Shown here: one piece after another, positions 1 to 9,592 of the stretch
Position numbering within the stretch: position 1 is the stretch's first letter
Layout: each line of letters opens with the position of its first letter
From: Candidatus Doudnabacteria bacterium
GTDB taxonomy: Bacteria > Patescibacteriota > Doudnabacteria > UBA920 > O2-02-FULL-48-8
Direction: 5' to 3'
Assembly: GCA_023246005.1 (NCBI GenBank)
Contig: JAHFJG010000010.1
Location: forward strand, 1-45,707
DNA: 45,707 nucleotides
The notes under the pieces: generated by a model
Told to the model about the DNA's origin: nothing
The model's input: the letters and a program-made list of their open reading frames with translations, nothing else
Databases searched by the model: none
Made by a program: the position numbers and the translations under genes

Positions 1-318
1 GACGCTACGTTTAATTTGGGAATCCTAAGTTTGCAATGGCCGGCAATGACGATTTCTGCCAATGGTCACGCAGAAAAAACTTTCACAGTGAAAATTAACA
101 GCACATTCCCAGGCGGTTCGGACTATGTCATGACCAACATCTTTGGCAATACAGTCAATATTCAAGTTGCCCATGTCTTAGGAATATTCATAGCTCCGAA
201 AACTGGCGCGACATCCACGATTGCGTTTGTTCTAGCATCAGTTACGGTACTAGGTTTTGTTGGCTTCAAAAAACGCTTAGCAATTAAATTATTGTTAGCT
301 AAAGCAATCCATATTTAA
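1..318 (+). CDS. C-terminal end of a surface protein with LPXTG-like sorting signal (partial, 5' truncated)
   Basis: Frame open from base 1; C-terminus ...APKTGATSTIAFVLASVTVLGFVGFKKR = (L/A)PKTGA + hydrophobic segment + basic tail. Confidence 0.6.
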   Translation, partial: DATFNLGILSLQWPAMTISANGHAEKTFTVKINSTFPGGSDYVMTNIFGNTVNIQVAHVLGIFIAPKTGATSTIAFVLASVTVLGFVGFKKRLAIKLLLAKAIHI

Positions 319-329
319 AAATAGACTTG

Positions 330-394
330 CAGCGCCTTGGGGATAAATCCTCACGCCAAAAGTATGGTGTGGGGATAAACCAAGGCGCTGTTTT
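330..394 (+). terminator. Long stem-loop terminator
   Basis: cagcgccttgg (330-340) / ccaaggcgctg (380-390) perfect inverted repeat with inner cacgcc/ggtgtg stem, followed by ttttgattt. Confidence 0.65.
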
Positions 395-512
395 GATTTG
401 CCCCTATAATCTTTGAAATTTGCAGAGCGATTGTTTGTTGTTTATGATGTAGGTAACAAACATATTTCAAACAAAAACCGAACAATTTGTCGGTTTTATT
501 TTTAATACCACC

Positions 513-1532
513 ATGTCTAATGCCGGAAAAATTTTAATTACCGGAGGCGCTGGGTACATTGGCTCTCATACGGTGAAGCTCTTGCAAGAGCAGGGGATGG
601 ATGTTTTGGCGCTTGATAATTTGTCCACTGGACACGCGGATAGCGTTAACTGCCCTTTAATCGTAGGGGATTTGTCTGATAAAAATTTACTTGGAAAAAT
701 ATTTTCTGATTACCAAATCGATGCCGTGATTCATTTTGCCGGTTCTTTGATTGTCGAAGAATCTGTATCGTTCCCGCAGAAATATTTTGAAAATAATGTT
801 GCCAATGGTTTGAATTTGCTAGACGCCATGGTCAAACGGGGTGTAAATAAAATTATTGACTCGTCTTCTGCAGCGGTTTATGGGGAGCCGCACTACATGC
901 CGATTGACGAAGATCATCCCCGGAAGCCAGTCAATCCTTATGGTGAAAGTAAATTAGTTTTTGAGAAAATTTTGCGGTGGTATGCGCAAGCCTTTGGATT
1001 GTCTTCAGTCAGCTTGCGTTACTTCAACGCTGCCGGTGCCAGTCTAGACGCAAGTTTAGGAGAAGACCATCCAGTCGAGACTCATTTGATTCCAAAAGTT
1101 TTGCGAGTCGCGGCTAGACAGGAAGAAGTTCTAAAAATTTTTGGGAATGATTATCCAACGCCGGACGGCACATGCATCCGTGATTACATTCATGTTGTTG
1201 ATTTGGCGCAAGCGCATTTTTTATCCTTAAATAAATTGAATCAAGATTCAGGCTGCTTTAGCTACAACGTTGGAACTGGCAAGGGTCGATCCGTCGGTGA
1301 AGTCGTCAATGCAGCCATGGAGGTAACACATAAAATGATCCCGATTGAATATGCGCCAAGACGCGCTGGGGATCCGGCTATTTTAGTGGCAGACGCAGAA
1401 AAAATCAAAAACGAATTAGGTTTTGAAGCCAAATATTCTGATTTGGAAATCATAATGAAAACCGCCTGGGCGTGGCATCAGAAGCTTTTGGATAACCATA
1501 AATATAAACAGCAAGAATTACAGATGCACTAA
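513..1532 (+). CDS. galE: UDP-glucose 4-epimerase
   Basis: GGAGYIGSHT Rossmann motif, SSSAAVYG, YGESK; full-length SDR epimerase. Confidence 0.93.
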   Translation: MSNAGKILITGGAGYIGSHTVKLLQEQGMDVLALDNLSTGHADSVNCPLIVGDLSDKNLLGKIFSDYQIDAVIHFAGSLIVEESVSFPQKYFENNVANGLNLLDAMVKRGVNKIIDSSSAAVYGEPHYMPIDEDHPRKPVNPYGESKLVFEKILRWYAQAFGLSSVSLRYFNAAGASLDASLGEDHPVETHLIPKVLRVAARQEEVLKIFGNDYPTPDGTCIRDYIHVVDLAQAHFLSLNKLNQDSGCFSYNVGTGKGRSVGEVVNAAMEVTHKMIPIEYAPRRAGDPAILVADAEKIKNELGFEAKYSDLEIIMKTAWAWHQKLLDNHKYKQQELQMH

Positions 1533-1571
1533 AAATCGCCTAAATGGCGATTTTTTGATATGATTTAAACT
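1533..1571 (+). promoter_or_regulatory. Terminator hairpin fused to -10 box (tatgat) 7 nt before ATG
   Basis: aaatcgcc-taaat-ggcgatttttt then gatatgatttaaactATG. Confidence 0.6.
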
Positions 1572-2483
1572 ATGCATTGGTTTTTTATTGCCTTGATTTC
1601 TCCTTTTTTATGGAGTATTTCAAATCATATTGACAAATACCTTATAGGAGGATATTTAAAGAAAATCAAATTTACCTCTTTTGTGATTACGACCTCAATT
1701 TTCACCGCGGTTTTCGCATTAGGGATTTTTGCATTCAAGCCGTCGGTTATTCATATTCAATTCGATTATTTTTTATTGCTGATTTTAGACGGCATTTTTT
1801 CCGCAATTTATTTATTTCCTTATTATCAGGCACTGGTTTACGAAGAGGCTTCGATTGTGGTTCCCATGTTTCAAATGATTCCGATTTTGGGATTTATCTT
1901 GGGTTTTATTTTTCTTGGAGAACATTTAAAGCTTGAACAAATTTTAGCAGGAATAATAATTATTTCTGGCGCCTTGGGTTTGTCATTGGAGTTAAATGAA
2001 AGAATTCGTCTTAAGAGCAAAGTTTTTTTTCTTATGCTTGTTTCTTCGCTGATTGTTTCATTCGGGGTTTTGATTTATAAGTTTGTCGCTCTGCATACGG
2101 GATTTTGGACTGCGATTTTTTGGCAGCAAATTGGCATCGTCTTGACAGCTTTAAGCCTGATGATTGTCCCGGACTATCGGGAAAATTTTATGGAAATGGT
2201 TTTAAGGCAGAATTCGACTTTTCTGATCTGGGAAGGAATTAATGAGATTGTGTCTCAATCTGCTGCATTGATCTTTGGTTACTCTTATCTGCTGGCTCCA
2301 ATTGCTTTAGTCCAGCTCGTAGGCTCAGTTCAGCCATTGTTTGTACTAATATTAGGAATTGGTGTAAGTATCTTTCCTGCTAAATTTTTTCCAGAAGACA
2401 TTTCACGCAAATTTCTTATACAGAAAGTCATGTTTATTTGCTTAATTTTATTTGGAAGCTACTTGCTGTTCAGAAATTTGTAA
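1572..2483 (+). CDS. EamA/DMT-family transporter
   Basis: About 10 hydrophobic segments, two-fold EamA-like organisation (LGFIFLGEHLKLEQILAGIIIISG). Confidence 0.75.
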   Translation: MHWFFIALISPFLWSISNHIDKYLIGGYLKKIKFTSFVITTSIFTAVFALGIFAFKPSVIHIQFDYFLLLILDGIFSAIYLFPYYQALVYEEASIVVPMFQMIPILGFILGFIFLGEHLKLEQILAGIIIISGALGLSLELNERIRLKSKVFFLMLVSSLIVSFGVLIYKFVALHTGFWTAIFWQQIGIVLTALSLMIVPDYRENFMEMVLRQNSTFLIWEGINEIVSQSAALIFGYSYLLAPIALVQLVGSVQPLFVLILGIGVSIFPAKFFPEDISRKFLIQKVMFICLILFGSYLLFRNL

Positions 2484-2535
2484 AAATTGTTCGAATTTGG
2501 TATAATCTTCTATATTATTGAACTTAGAAACCAAT

Positions 2536-3267
2536 ATGTCTGACACAATCAAACTTTCCGTTATCATTCCGGCGTACAACGAAGAAAAGCGCATTGAAAA
2601 AACTTTACTGGACGTAGATGGTTATTTAGAAAAGCAAAATTATAGCTATGAAATCATAGTTGTAGACAATAATAGTAACGATCACACCTTCGAAATCGTT
2701 AAAAAATTAGAGACCACATCTGTCCAAAACGCAAAAGTCATAAATCAAACGATTCAGGGCAAGGGCGCTGCGGTGAAGTTGGGAGTAGAACAGGCCTTGG
2801 GCCAATACATTATGTTTATGGATGCGGACGATGCCACGCCGATTTCCGAAATTGAAAAATTTTGGCCTTATTTAGAACAAGGCATTGAAGTTGTGATTGG
2901 CGATCGATATCTGGATATGACGCATCAGGCCAAGCAGCCATGGTATCGGACAATTCTTTCCAGGGGAAGCAACTTGTTGATCCAGATTGTTTTGATTCCT
3001 CATATTCATGACACTCAAGCCGGTTTCAAGGCATTCAACGGAATTGCTGCAAAAGAAATATTTAAGCTCATCACAATTTACGGTTGGGCGTTTGATATGG
3101 AGTTGTTGGCAGTCGCCTTGAAATTGAGTTTCCGAATCAAGCCTGTGTCAATCATCCGCGAGGAACGCGGCGGCAGCACGGTCCCAGCCTCGGCATTTCT
3201 ACAATCACTCCGCGATTTATTCATAATCAAGTGGAATTCTTTAAGAGGGAAATATTCCGCTAAATGA
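2536..3267 (+). CDS. Glycosyltransferase family 2 (dolichyl-phosphate glucosyltransferase-like)
   Basis: LSVIIPAYNEEKRIEKTL, VVDNNSNDHT, DADDATP, DTQAGFKAF; ATG at 2536 preferred over the upstream TTG. Confidence 0.85.
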   Translation: MSDTIKLSVIIPAYNEEKRIEKTLLDVDGYLEKQNYSYEIIVVDNNSNDHTFEIVKKLETTSVQNAKVINQTIQGKGAAVKLGVEQALGQYIMFMDADDATPISEIEKFWPYLEQGIEVVIGDRYLDMTHQAKQPWYRTILSRGSNLLIQIVLIPHIHDTQAGFKAFNGIAAKEIFKLITIYGWAFDMELLAVALKLSFRIKPVSIIREERGGSTVPASAFLQSLRDLFIIKWNSLRGKYSAK

Positions 3268-5081
3268 TACAAAATTTTCGGTTAACTTATCCAAAAATTC
3301 TTTTCGGCATTTTGATGCCAGTTTTTTTATTTATTTTTGCTCCGCACCGCCTCCAAACCGAGTTCCGGCTCCGAGCTCTGGATATAACAACTACCGATCC
3401 GTTTTTCACCTCCAAGGATACTGATCCGGACAAGCAGTGGTATTTGCCGAAAACAAAAATTCTCGATGCTTGGGGATATAGCAAAGGATCAAATAACGTG
3501 ACAGTGGCGATTATTGATACTGGTATTCACGCCAGTCATATCGAATTGAATGATGGCCGCGTAATCAGCGGTTTCAACACAATAACCAATCAGGCGATTC
3601 CGGCTAGCTCCGATTCGGACGATAATGGGCATGGCACTGCTGTTGCCGGAGTTATCGGCGCCATTCCCAATAACGGCAAAGGGATTGTTGGAATTAACTG
3701 GAATATTAAACTGATGCCAATTAAAGCTTTGGCAGCAGATGGGACTGGCGATATATCGACAGTTGCTGCGGGAATCGTTTGGGCCGCCGATCATGGCGCG
3801 AATATTATCAATTTAAGCTTAGGCGGCGAAGGGTTTCCAGCAGACATAAATTTAAGCGCTGCCATTACTTACGCTTTCCAGCATAATGTTTTAGTTGTGG
3901 CAGCAGCAGGTAATGATAATGCTGATCAAGGATTGAATTTGGACGTTGCTCCTGTTTATCCAATTTGCGCGGATAATGGTCAAAATATGGTATTAGGCGT
4001 CACAGCTACCGATGTCAATGATCAAAAAGCTAATTTTTCTGATTTTGGGCATAATTGCGTGGACATTTCAGCGCCAGGCAAACGAATTTTAACTACGGCA
4101 TTTATACCATCTGATCCTTCGAACAACGTGCTTATTTATGGTTCTGGAACTTCAATGGCCGCGCCAGTTGTTTCAGGCATTGCCGCGTTAGTTAAATCTG
4201 TTAATCCGAATTATACGAATGTTGATTTGGAGAACGTATTAATGAAAACCGCTGATAACATTGATCCTTTGAATCAAACTGCTTGTTCGGGCGGCAATTG
4301 CAATGGTTTTCTGGGCAGCGGACGGGTTAATGCTCTTCGGGGCATAGTGCCTCAGCCGATTCTAAACGGCAGTTTAGTTCGGGAAGCATTAAGCGGAAAT
4401 ATTTATTCTGTTTCAAATAATACGAAACGTTTGGTTTCTAGTTTCGTCATGAATCAACGCGGACTTGATCCAAATAAAATAATAAATGATACGCATGGCC
4501 AATTGGCAAATTTTATTTTAGGCTCTGCTTTGCCGCCGCTTGATGGGACATTAATTAAAGTCCCCGACGACCCAGAAGTTTATATTATTCTCCAAGAATT
4601 GAAACACCCCCTGACATATCTCGTTTTTATATCTAGAGGATTAAAGTTTTCCGATATTAAGATTGTATCTCAAACAGATATCAATTCTTACGCTGAAGGA
4701 GATTGGTATTGGCCGCCGGATGACACAACAGTCTTGATTAAGGGTAATCCTTTAGTTTTTGTCATGAATCAGCAAGTCGCCAAGCCAGTGACTTATTTTG
4801 TTTTCATCCAGCGGCATTTGTCATTTAATAAAATTATCTCAGTAAGCCTTGATGAGTTTCTTCATCTGCCAAGGTCTACGGATATTTATTGGTTAGCTCC
4901 TGTAGACGGGACATTGGTTAAATCAGATACTGCTTCAGCGGTTTATATCATACAAAATGGAACCAAGGTCTTGTTGTCCGCTCAAGCTTTTTTTGCACGT
5001 GGCTATAGTTTTAGGAATGTTAAAACTTTGCCTGAATCGGAAATTGCGGTCATAGCACCGGGCGGCATAATAGGGTCCTAA
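3264..5081 (+). CDS. Subtilisin-like S8 serine peptidase with C-terminal tandem repeats
   Basis: Catalytic triad motifs VAIIDTG, DNGHGTAVAG, GSGTSMAAPVVSG. Confidence 0.92.
   Translation: MIQNFRLTYPKILFGILMPVFLFIFAPHRLQTEFRLRALDITTTDPFFTSKDTDPDKQWYLPKTKILDAWGYSKGSNNVTVAIIDTGIHASHIELNDGRVISGFNTITNQAIPASSDSDDNGHGTAVAGVIGAIPNNGKGIVGINWNIKLMPIKALAADGTGDISTVAAGIVWAADHGANIINLSLGGEGFPADINLSAAITYAFQHNVLVVAAAGNDNADQGLNLDVAPVYPICADNGQNMVLGVTATDVNDQKANFSDFGHNCVDISAPGKRILTTAFIPSDPSNNVLIYGSGTSMAAPVVSGIAALVKSVNPNYTNVDLENVLMKTADNIDPLNQTACSGGNCNGFLGSGRVNALRGIVPQPILNGSLVREALSGNIYSVSNNTKRLVSSFVMNQRGLDPNKIINDTHGQLANFILGSALPPLDGTLIKVPDDPEVYIILQELKHPLTYLVFISRGLKFSDIKIVSQTDINSYAEGDWYWPPDDTTVLIKGNPLVFVMNQQVAKPVTYFVFIQRHLSFNKIISVSLDEFLHLPRSTDIYWLAPVDGTLVKSDTASAVYIIQNGTKVLLSAQAFFARGYSFRNVKTLPESEIAVIAPGGIIGS
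4366..5078 (+). repeat. Four ~57-60 aa repeat modules at the C-terminus of the S8 peptidase
   Basis: Repeating GTL(I/V)K...VYII...K.(P/L).(S/T)..VF..R.LSF..I..VS..E pattern. Confidence 0.75.
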
Positions 5082-5083
5082 AA

Positions 5084-6811
5084 ATGAAACCAACACTGTC
5101 GACAATTTGTTTGCTGATTTTGTTCGCAGAATTAGTCCCTAACTTATCTTCCTTTGCACTAGCGCAAGGTTCAATTGACTCGGCGTTTAATCCGAGTCTG
5201 ATTATTCCAGATTCAGCGTTTGCGGATGTCGGAACATTTGGCACCGCGGCCGGAATTCAGAAATTTTTGGAGTTAAAAAATTCGGCGCTGGCTAATACCA
5301 CTCCTGATTTTTTGGCTAAGTTAAAAGAGCCGGACACTTTGACTAAAGTTGCCTTAGAAGATTCGGAGCCAAACTTGACCAGGCTTAGAACAGCGGCCGA
5401 ATTGATTTATGATTCTGGGACCAAATGGGGACTTAACCCCCAAGTGCTTTTGGTCATGCTTCAGAAGGAACAAAGCTTGATTACAGGAACCTTTAGTTCT
5501 GATAGCAGTTTGCAGACAGCGCTTGATAGAGCAGTTGGTTTTGGCTGTCCGGACGATCAGCCGTGCGGCAATATTTTTATTGGTTTTTATCGGCAATTAT
5601 TCGGTAGCTTTGATTATAGCGGCAGCCGATGGCTGGGCACATCAGCTTCTCTGATCAAATCATTTAATGCTCAAATCGATGGCGTGCGCGTCGGTCGAGG
5701 ACCTGCAGTGAATAGTTTAAACCAAACGTTTGGCAGTCCAATCATTCGGACTGCGAGAAAAGGGGACACAGTTATCTTTGATAATACTTTAGGCGGGTAT
5801 GAGGGTGTAACGCCGCAGCAGACTGTGACTTTGGGCAATTTTGCTACGACTGCTTTGTATCGTTACACGCCGCATGTGTTTAATGGCAATTATAATTTTT
5901 GGAAATTTTATACAGCCTGGTTTAAATACCCCAACGGGACAATTGTTCAAAAAATTGCCGATACGGCCCAGTACGTGATTGACAATGGCACGAAGCGGCT
6001 GTTTTCCAGTTTTGTCGCAAGCCAGCGCAAGCTTAATCTGACAAATATAATTACAGTTTCCCAAACTGAATTTGATTCTTATCTTACTGAAAAACCACTC
6101 ACCCCGCTTGAAGGGACTTTGATTAAGGGCGATATTGATCCCACCGTGTATTTAGTTGCTGATTCCAGCGTTCATCCAATTTCAGGTCCAGTGTTTGCTC
6201 AACGCAAACTTTCATTTAAGAAAGTCATAACTATTCAGAAGGCAGAAGTTGCATCATACGATCAAGGCAGCTTCGTCGCCCCAGTCAGTGGGACTTTGAT
6301 TTTGGGTTTAACCGATCCGACTGTGTATATTATTGATGACGGATTCAAGCGGCCGATTTCTGCCGACATCTTTAAAGTCCGCAAACTTTCGTTTAGGAAG
6401 CTTATGAAACTTTCTGACGCCGAAATAACCAGTATCCCAATCGGTCCTTATTTGACCCCGCCGGAAAAAACCGCATTTAAAACCAAAACTGATTCATTGG
6501 TTTGGTGGTATCAGGACAATTTAAAACATACGGTATCAGCATTTGTCTTTAAACAAAGAGGAATAAGAAATTTTCCTTTGCTGACTTTGTCTGACGCGGA
6601 AGTCACGAATATTCCAACAGGTAACCCGCTGGCGCCGATTGATGGAACAGTTTTCAAGGGTGACCAGTCAGCCGCGATTTATAAAATGATCAGTGGATCC
6701 AAGCGCATGTTTACAGCAGCCTCTTACAAGAAAGCTAGATATCCGAAAGCTACCATTTTGCCGCAAGTTGAAGTTGATCAGTATCAGCCCGGAGATGATA
6801 TTGTCAAATAG
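5084..6811 (+). CDS. Secreted protein with lysozyme/glucosaminidase-like N-terminal domain and C-terminal repeats
   Basis: Signal peptide; AAELIYDSGTKWGLNPQVLLVMLQKEQSLI resembles lytic transglycosylase/glucosaminidase cores; five repeat modules shared with the preceding protease. Confidence 0.6.
   Translation: MKPTLSTICLLILFAELVPNLSSFALAQGSIDSAFNPSLIIPDSAFADVGTFGTAAGIQKFLELKNSALANTTPDFLAKLKEPDTLTKVALEDSEPNLTRLRTAAELIYDSGTKWGLNPQVLLVMLQKEQSLITGTFSSDSSLQTALDRAVGFGCPDDQPCGNIFIGFYRQLFGSFDYSGSRWLGTSASLIKSFNAQIDGVRVGRGPAVNSLNQTFGSPIIRTARKGDTVIFDNTLGGYEGVTPQQTVTLGNFATTALYRYTPHVFNGNYNFWKFYTAWFKYPNGTIVQKIADTAQYVIDNGTKRLFSSFVASQRKLNLTNIITVSQTEFDSYLTEKPLTPLEGTLIKGDIDPTVYLVADSSVHPISGPVFAQRKLSFKKVITIQKAEVASYDQGSFVAPVSGTLILGLTDPTVYIIDDGFKRPISADIFKVRKLSFRKLMKLSDAEITSIPIGPYLTPPEKTAFKTKTDSLVWWYQDNLKHTVSAFVFKQRGIRNFPLLTLSDAEVTNIPTGNPLAPIDGTVFKGDQSAAIYKMISGSKRMFTAASYKKARYPKATILPQVEVDQYQPGDDIVK
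5929..6808 (+). repeat. Five ~57-60 aa repeat modules, same family as 4366-5078
   Basis: EGTLIKGDIDPTVYLVADSSVHPISGPVFAQRKLSFKKVITIQKAEVASY and similar. Confidence 0.75.
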
Positions 6812-6830
6812 TGTAGTATAATGATTGGAC

Positions 6831-7751
6831 ATGGAAAATATTATTGAGGTGAAAAATTTAGCCAAGAAATACGGCAGCTTCACAGCAGTAGACGGAATCA
6901 ATTTCTCCGTCCAGGCCGGTGAGGTTTTTGGCATTCTGGGTCCCAATGGCGCAGGCAAGACCACCACCCTCGAAATGATTGAAGGCTTAAAGCCCATGAC
7001 TTCTGGAGAAGCAGTTTTGGATGGCCACAATGTCAGTCGCGAAACCAGGCTGGTCAAATCCTTGATTGGGGTTCAACTGCAGTCGTCTTCGTTTTTTGAT
7101 GCTTTGAATCTTAAAGAACTTTTGGAAATTTTTGCGTCTTTGTACAACCGCAAGGTTGATGCCATGGAATTATTGCGAGAAGTCCAGCTGGACGAAAAAT
7201 GGAAAGCACAGGTTAAAGAGCTTTCCGGCGGACAGAAGCAGAGATTTTCTATTGCCGCGGCTTTGGTCAATGATCCCAAGGTTTTATTTCTAGACGAACC
7301 GACCACTGGCCTTGACCCGCAAGCGCGCCGAAATTTGTGGGATTTGGTCACATTGATAAACAAGAAAGGCAAAACTGTTGTGCTTACAACTCATTATATG
7401 GATGAAGCCGAAGTTTTGTGCGACCGGATTGCAGTTATGGATCACGCGCACATTGTGGCTATGGACACGACGGAAAATTTACTCAAAATGCCCGGACTGT
7501 CTACGATTGCGCGTTTTCGAGTAGACAAGCCTTTAGTTGATGGAGCGCGGTTAAAAACTTTGACTGGCGTTACCGAAGTTGAACACGAGGATCACACTTA
7601 TCGACTCACAACTGATAATTCGGAAGCGACTTTGGCTGATTTGTTTAAGTTCGGCCGAGAAGCGGGATTTAAATTACTTGATTTGCAGCTGCATCAGCCG
7701 ACATTGGAAGACGTGTTTTTAAAGTTAACTGGTCACGCTTTAAGGGACTAA
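6831..7751 (+). CDS. ABC transporter ATP-binding protein
   Basis: Walker A GPNGAGKTT, signature LSGGQKQR, Walker B VLFLDEP; TATAAT at 6817-6822. Confidence 0.95.
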   Translation: MENIIEVKNLAKKYGSFTAVDGINFSVQAGEVFGILGPNGAGKTTTLEMIEGLKPMTSGEAVLDGHNVSRETRLVKSLIGVQLQSSSFFDALNLKELLEIFASLYNRKVDAMELLREVQLDEKWKAQVKELSGGQKQRFSIAAALVNDPKVLFLDEPTTGLDPQARRNLWDLVTLINKKGKTVVLTTHYMDEAEVLCDRIAVMDHAHIVAMDTTENLLKMPGLSTIARFRVDKPLVDGARLKTLTGVTEVEHEDHTYRLTTDNSEATLADLFKFGREAGFKLLDLQLHQPTLEDVFLKLTGHALRD

Positions 7752-7752
7752 T

Positions 7753-8835
7753 ATGCGCACCCTTGCAATACTAACTTGGTCAGCCATCAAAATGTTTGCC
7801 AGAAATAAGCAAGCTTTGTTTTTCACATTCTTTTTTCCGATTTTACTAATGACGGTTCTTGGGCTGATCAACTTTGATAAAACCTCCAAGATTGACGTTG
7901 GATTAGTCCTTACTGGCCCGCCCAACCAAGCTACGGCGCAGTTTGTCGGGGCGTTGAAAAAAATTGACTTCTTTACGATCCACGAAGGCATCGAAACCGA
8001 CGAACGCCAGGCGTTAGTAGACGATAAGCGAGCCGCGGTGTTTATTATTCCATGGAGTTTGATCCCTGGGCCATCCAAAGTCACAGTGGTCAGCAACGTC
8101 GGCAACCCGCAGGGAGCGGCCACAGCGTTAAATATCATCAGTGGAATGCTGGATAAAACAGCGTTGAGCATCACGGGCGCCAGCAATTTTTTCAACGTCA
8201 TCAACGAAGAAGTAAACACTCATCACTTAAAGTATATTGATTTCTTGCTGCCTGGGCTGATCGCGCTGTCCGTTATGCAAATGTCAGTTTTCTCCGTGGC
8301 TTTCTTATTCGTCAATTACAAAGAAAAAGGAGTGCTGAAACGATTGATTGCCACGCCAATGCTGCCATCGATTTTTGTCACTTCCAACGTTATTACCCGA
8401 ATGATTGTGACTTTATTGCAAACTACATTATTTATTGCGCTCGGCGTGTTTATTTTTCATGCTCACGTTATCGGCTCGTATTGGTTGATTTTTTTAATCG
8501 CGGTTTTGGGCAGTATTATGTTCTTGGGATTGGGCTTTACCATATCGGGCATTGCTTCCACTGTGGAATCAGTTCCGCCGCTGGCTAACCTTATAGTCTT
8601 CCCAATGTTATTTTTGGGTGGCACGTTTTTTCCGGTTGATTCATTCCCAGCGTGGCTGGGACACATTGCCAAATATTTGCCTTTGACTTTTTTCTCTGAC
8701 GCCATGCGTTCGGTCATGACCAAAGGTTATACGATTTCGCAAATTTCAAACGATTTGTTATGGATGTTTGGCTGGGCTATAGTCATGGTTGTCCTGGCCA
8801 ACATTACGTTTGGGTTTGAAGAGAAAAGACAATAG
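7753..8835 (+). CDS. ABC-2 type transporter permease
   Basis: Membrane protein directly downstream of the ATPase; ABC-2 architecture (LLPGLIALSVMQMSVFSVAFLFVNYKEKGVLKRLIATP). Confidence 0.9.
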   Translation: MRTLAILTWSAIKMFARNKQALFFTFFFPILLMTVLGLINFDKTSKIDVGLVLTGPPNQATAQFVGALKKIDFFTIHEGIETDERQALVDDKRAAVFIIPWSLIPGPSKVTVVSNVGNPQGAATALNIISGMLDKTALSITGASNFFNVINEEVNTHHLKYIDFLLPGLIALSVMQMSVFSVAFLFVNYKEKGVLKRLIATPMLPSIFVTSNVITRMIVTLLQTTLFIALGVFIFHAHVIGSYWLIFLIAVLGSIMFLGLGFTISGIASTVESVPPLANLIVFPMLFLGGTFFPVDSFPAWLGHIAKYLPLTFFSDAMRSVMTKGYTISQISNDLLWMFGWAIVMVVLANITFGFEEKRQ

Positions 8836-8875
8836 AGAGCAATTTCTAATTGACCTAATTGGTCTAATTTTTAAG

Positions 8876-8903
8876 CAAAAATCGCCAGTTGGGCGGTTTT
8901 TTA
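8876..8903 (+). terminator. Rho-independent terminator
   Basis: gcaaaaatcgccagttgggcggtttttt. Confidence 0.65.
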
Positions 8904-8914
8904 CTTGTCTAATA

Positions 8915-8934
8915 TTTTGTCCGATCGGACAAAA
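8915..8934. repeat. Perfect 20-bp palindrome ttttgtccgatcggacaaaa
   Basis: Self-complementary by direct reading. Confidence 0.9.
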
Positions 8935-8940
8935 AGTTGT

Positions 8941-8979
8941 ACATTGCCTAAATGGCGGTTTTTTGGTATGATTTGAAAT
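8941..8979 (+). promoter_or_regulatory. Second copy of the terminator-promoter cassette
   Basis: tgcctaaatggcggttttttggtatgatttgaaatATG; closely matches 1537-1574. Confidence 0.6.
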
Positions 8980-9519
8980 ATGAAAGAAGTTGAAGTCAAG
9001 GCCAAACTGCGGAATAAAGATAAAGTTGTGAAAAAACTTCAGGATTTAGGTTGTGACTTGTCTGAGGAGATCATTCAAACAGATAAGGTTTTTGCGCCAA
9101 ACGATGTTACTAATTTACCAACGGGCAGGAATTTACCGTTTTTGAGGATTCGTGAATCCAAAGACAAGTATTTGCTGACTTTAAAAATTCCGCAAAGTAA
9201 TAGTTTGGACAAGTACGAACAGGAAACCTATGTTACAGATCCTGCTGCCTTGGAAAACATTATCTTACGTATCGGATTTAAACTCATGGTGACAATTCGC
9301 AAGTATCGAAGAAAATGCACTTATAATAGCTGGGAAATTTGTGTGGACAAAGTTGAGGGTTTGGGTGATTTCGTGGAAGTTGAGCAATTATCAGAAGATG
9401 GGGACAGTGAAAAAATTCAATCTGAATTATTTAATTTTCTTAAAACTCTGGGCATCGAGGATGCTGATCGCGAGCATTTTGGTTATGATGTGTTGATTTG
9501 GCAGAAACAAAATAAATAA
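8980..9519 (+). CDS. CYTH-domain protein (class IV adenylate cyclase-like)
   Basis: MKEVEVKAKL (ExExK), LRIRESKDKYLLTLK, WEICVDKVEGLGDFVEVE. Confidence 0.85.
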   Translation: MKEVEVKAKLRNKDKVVKKLQDLGCDLSEEIIQTDKVFAPNDVTNLPTGRNLPFLRIRESKDKYLLTLKIPQSNSLDKYEQETYVTDPAALENIILRIGFKLMVTIRKYRRKCTYNSWEICVDKVEGLGDFVEVEQLSEDGDSEKIQSELFNFLKTLGIEDADREHFGYDVLIWQKQNK

Positions 9520-9592
9520 AAAAACCGGTGAGAGGGAATCTCATCAAAAGGGCTCGACTTAGGAACTAGTTTATGATATTGTTTCCTTACTT

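Noticed and set aside
8789-8971. 60-aa plus-strand ORF
   Set aside because: Overlaps the ABC permease out of frame and runs through a terminator and a palindrome; no start signal.
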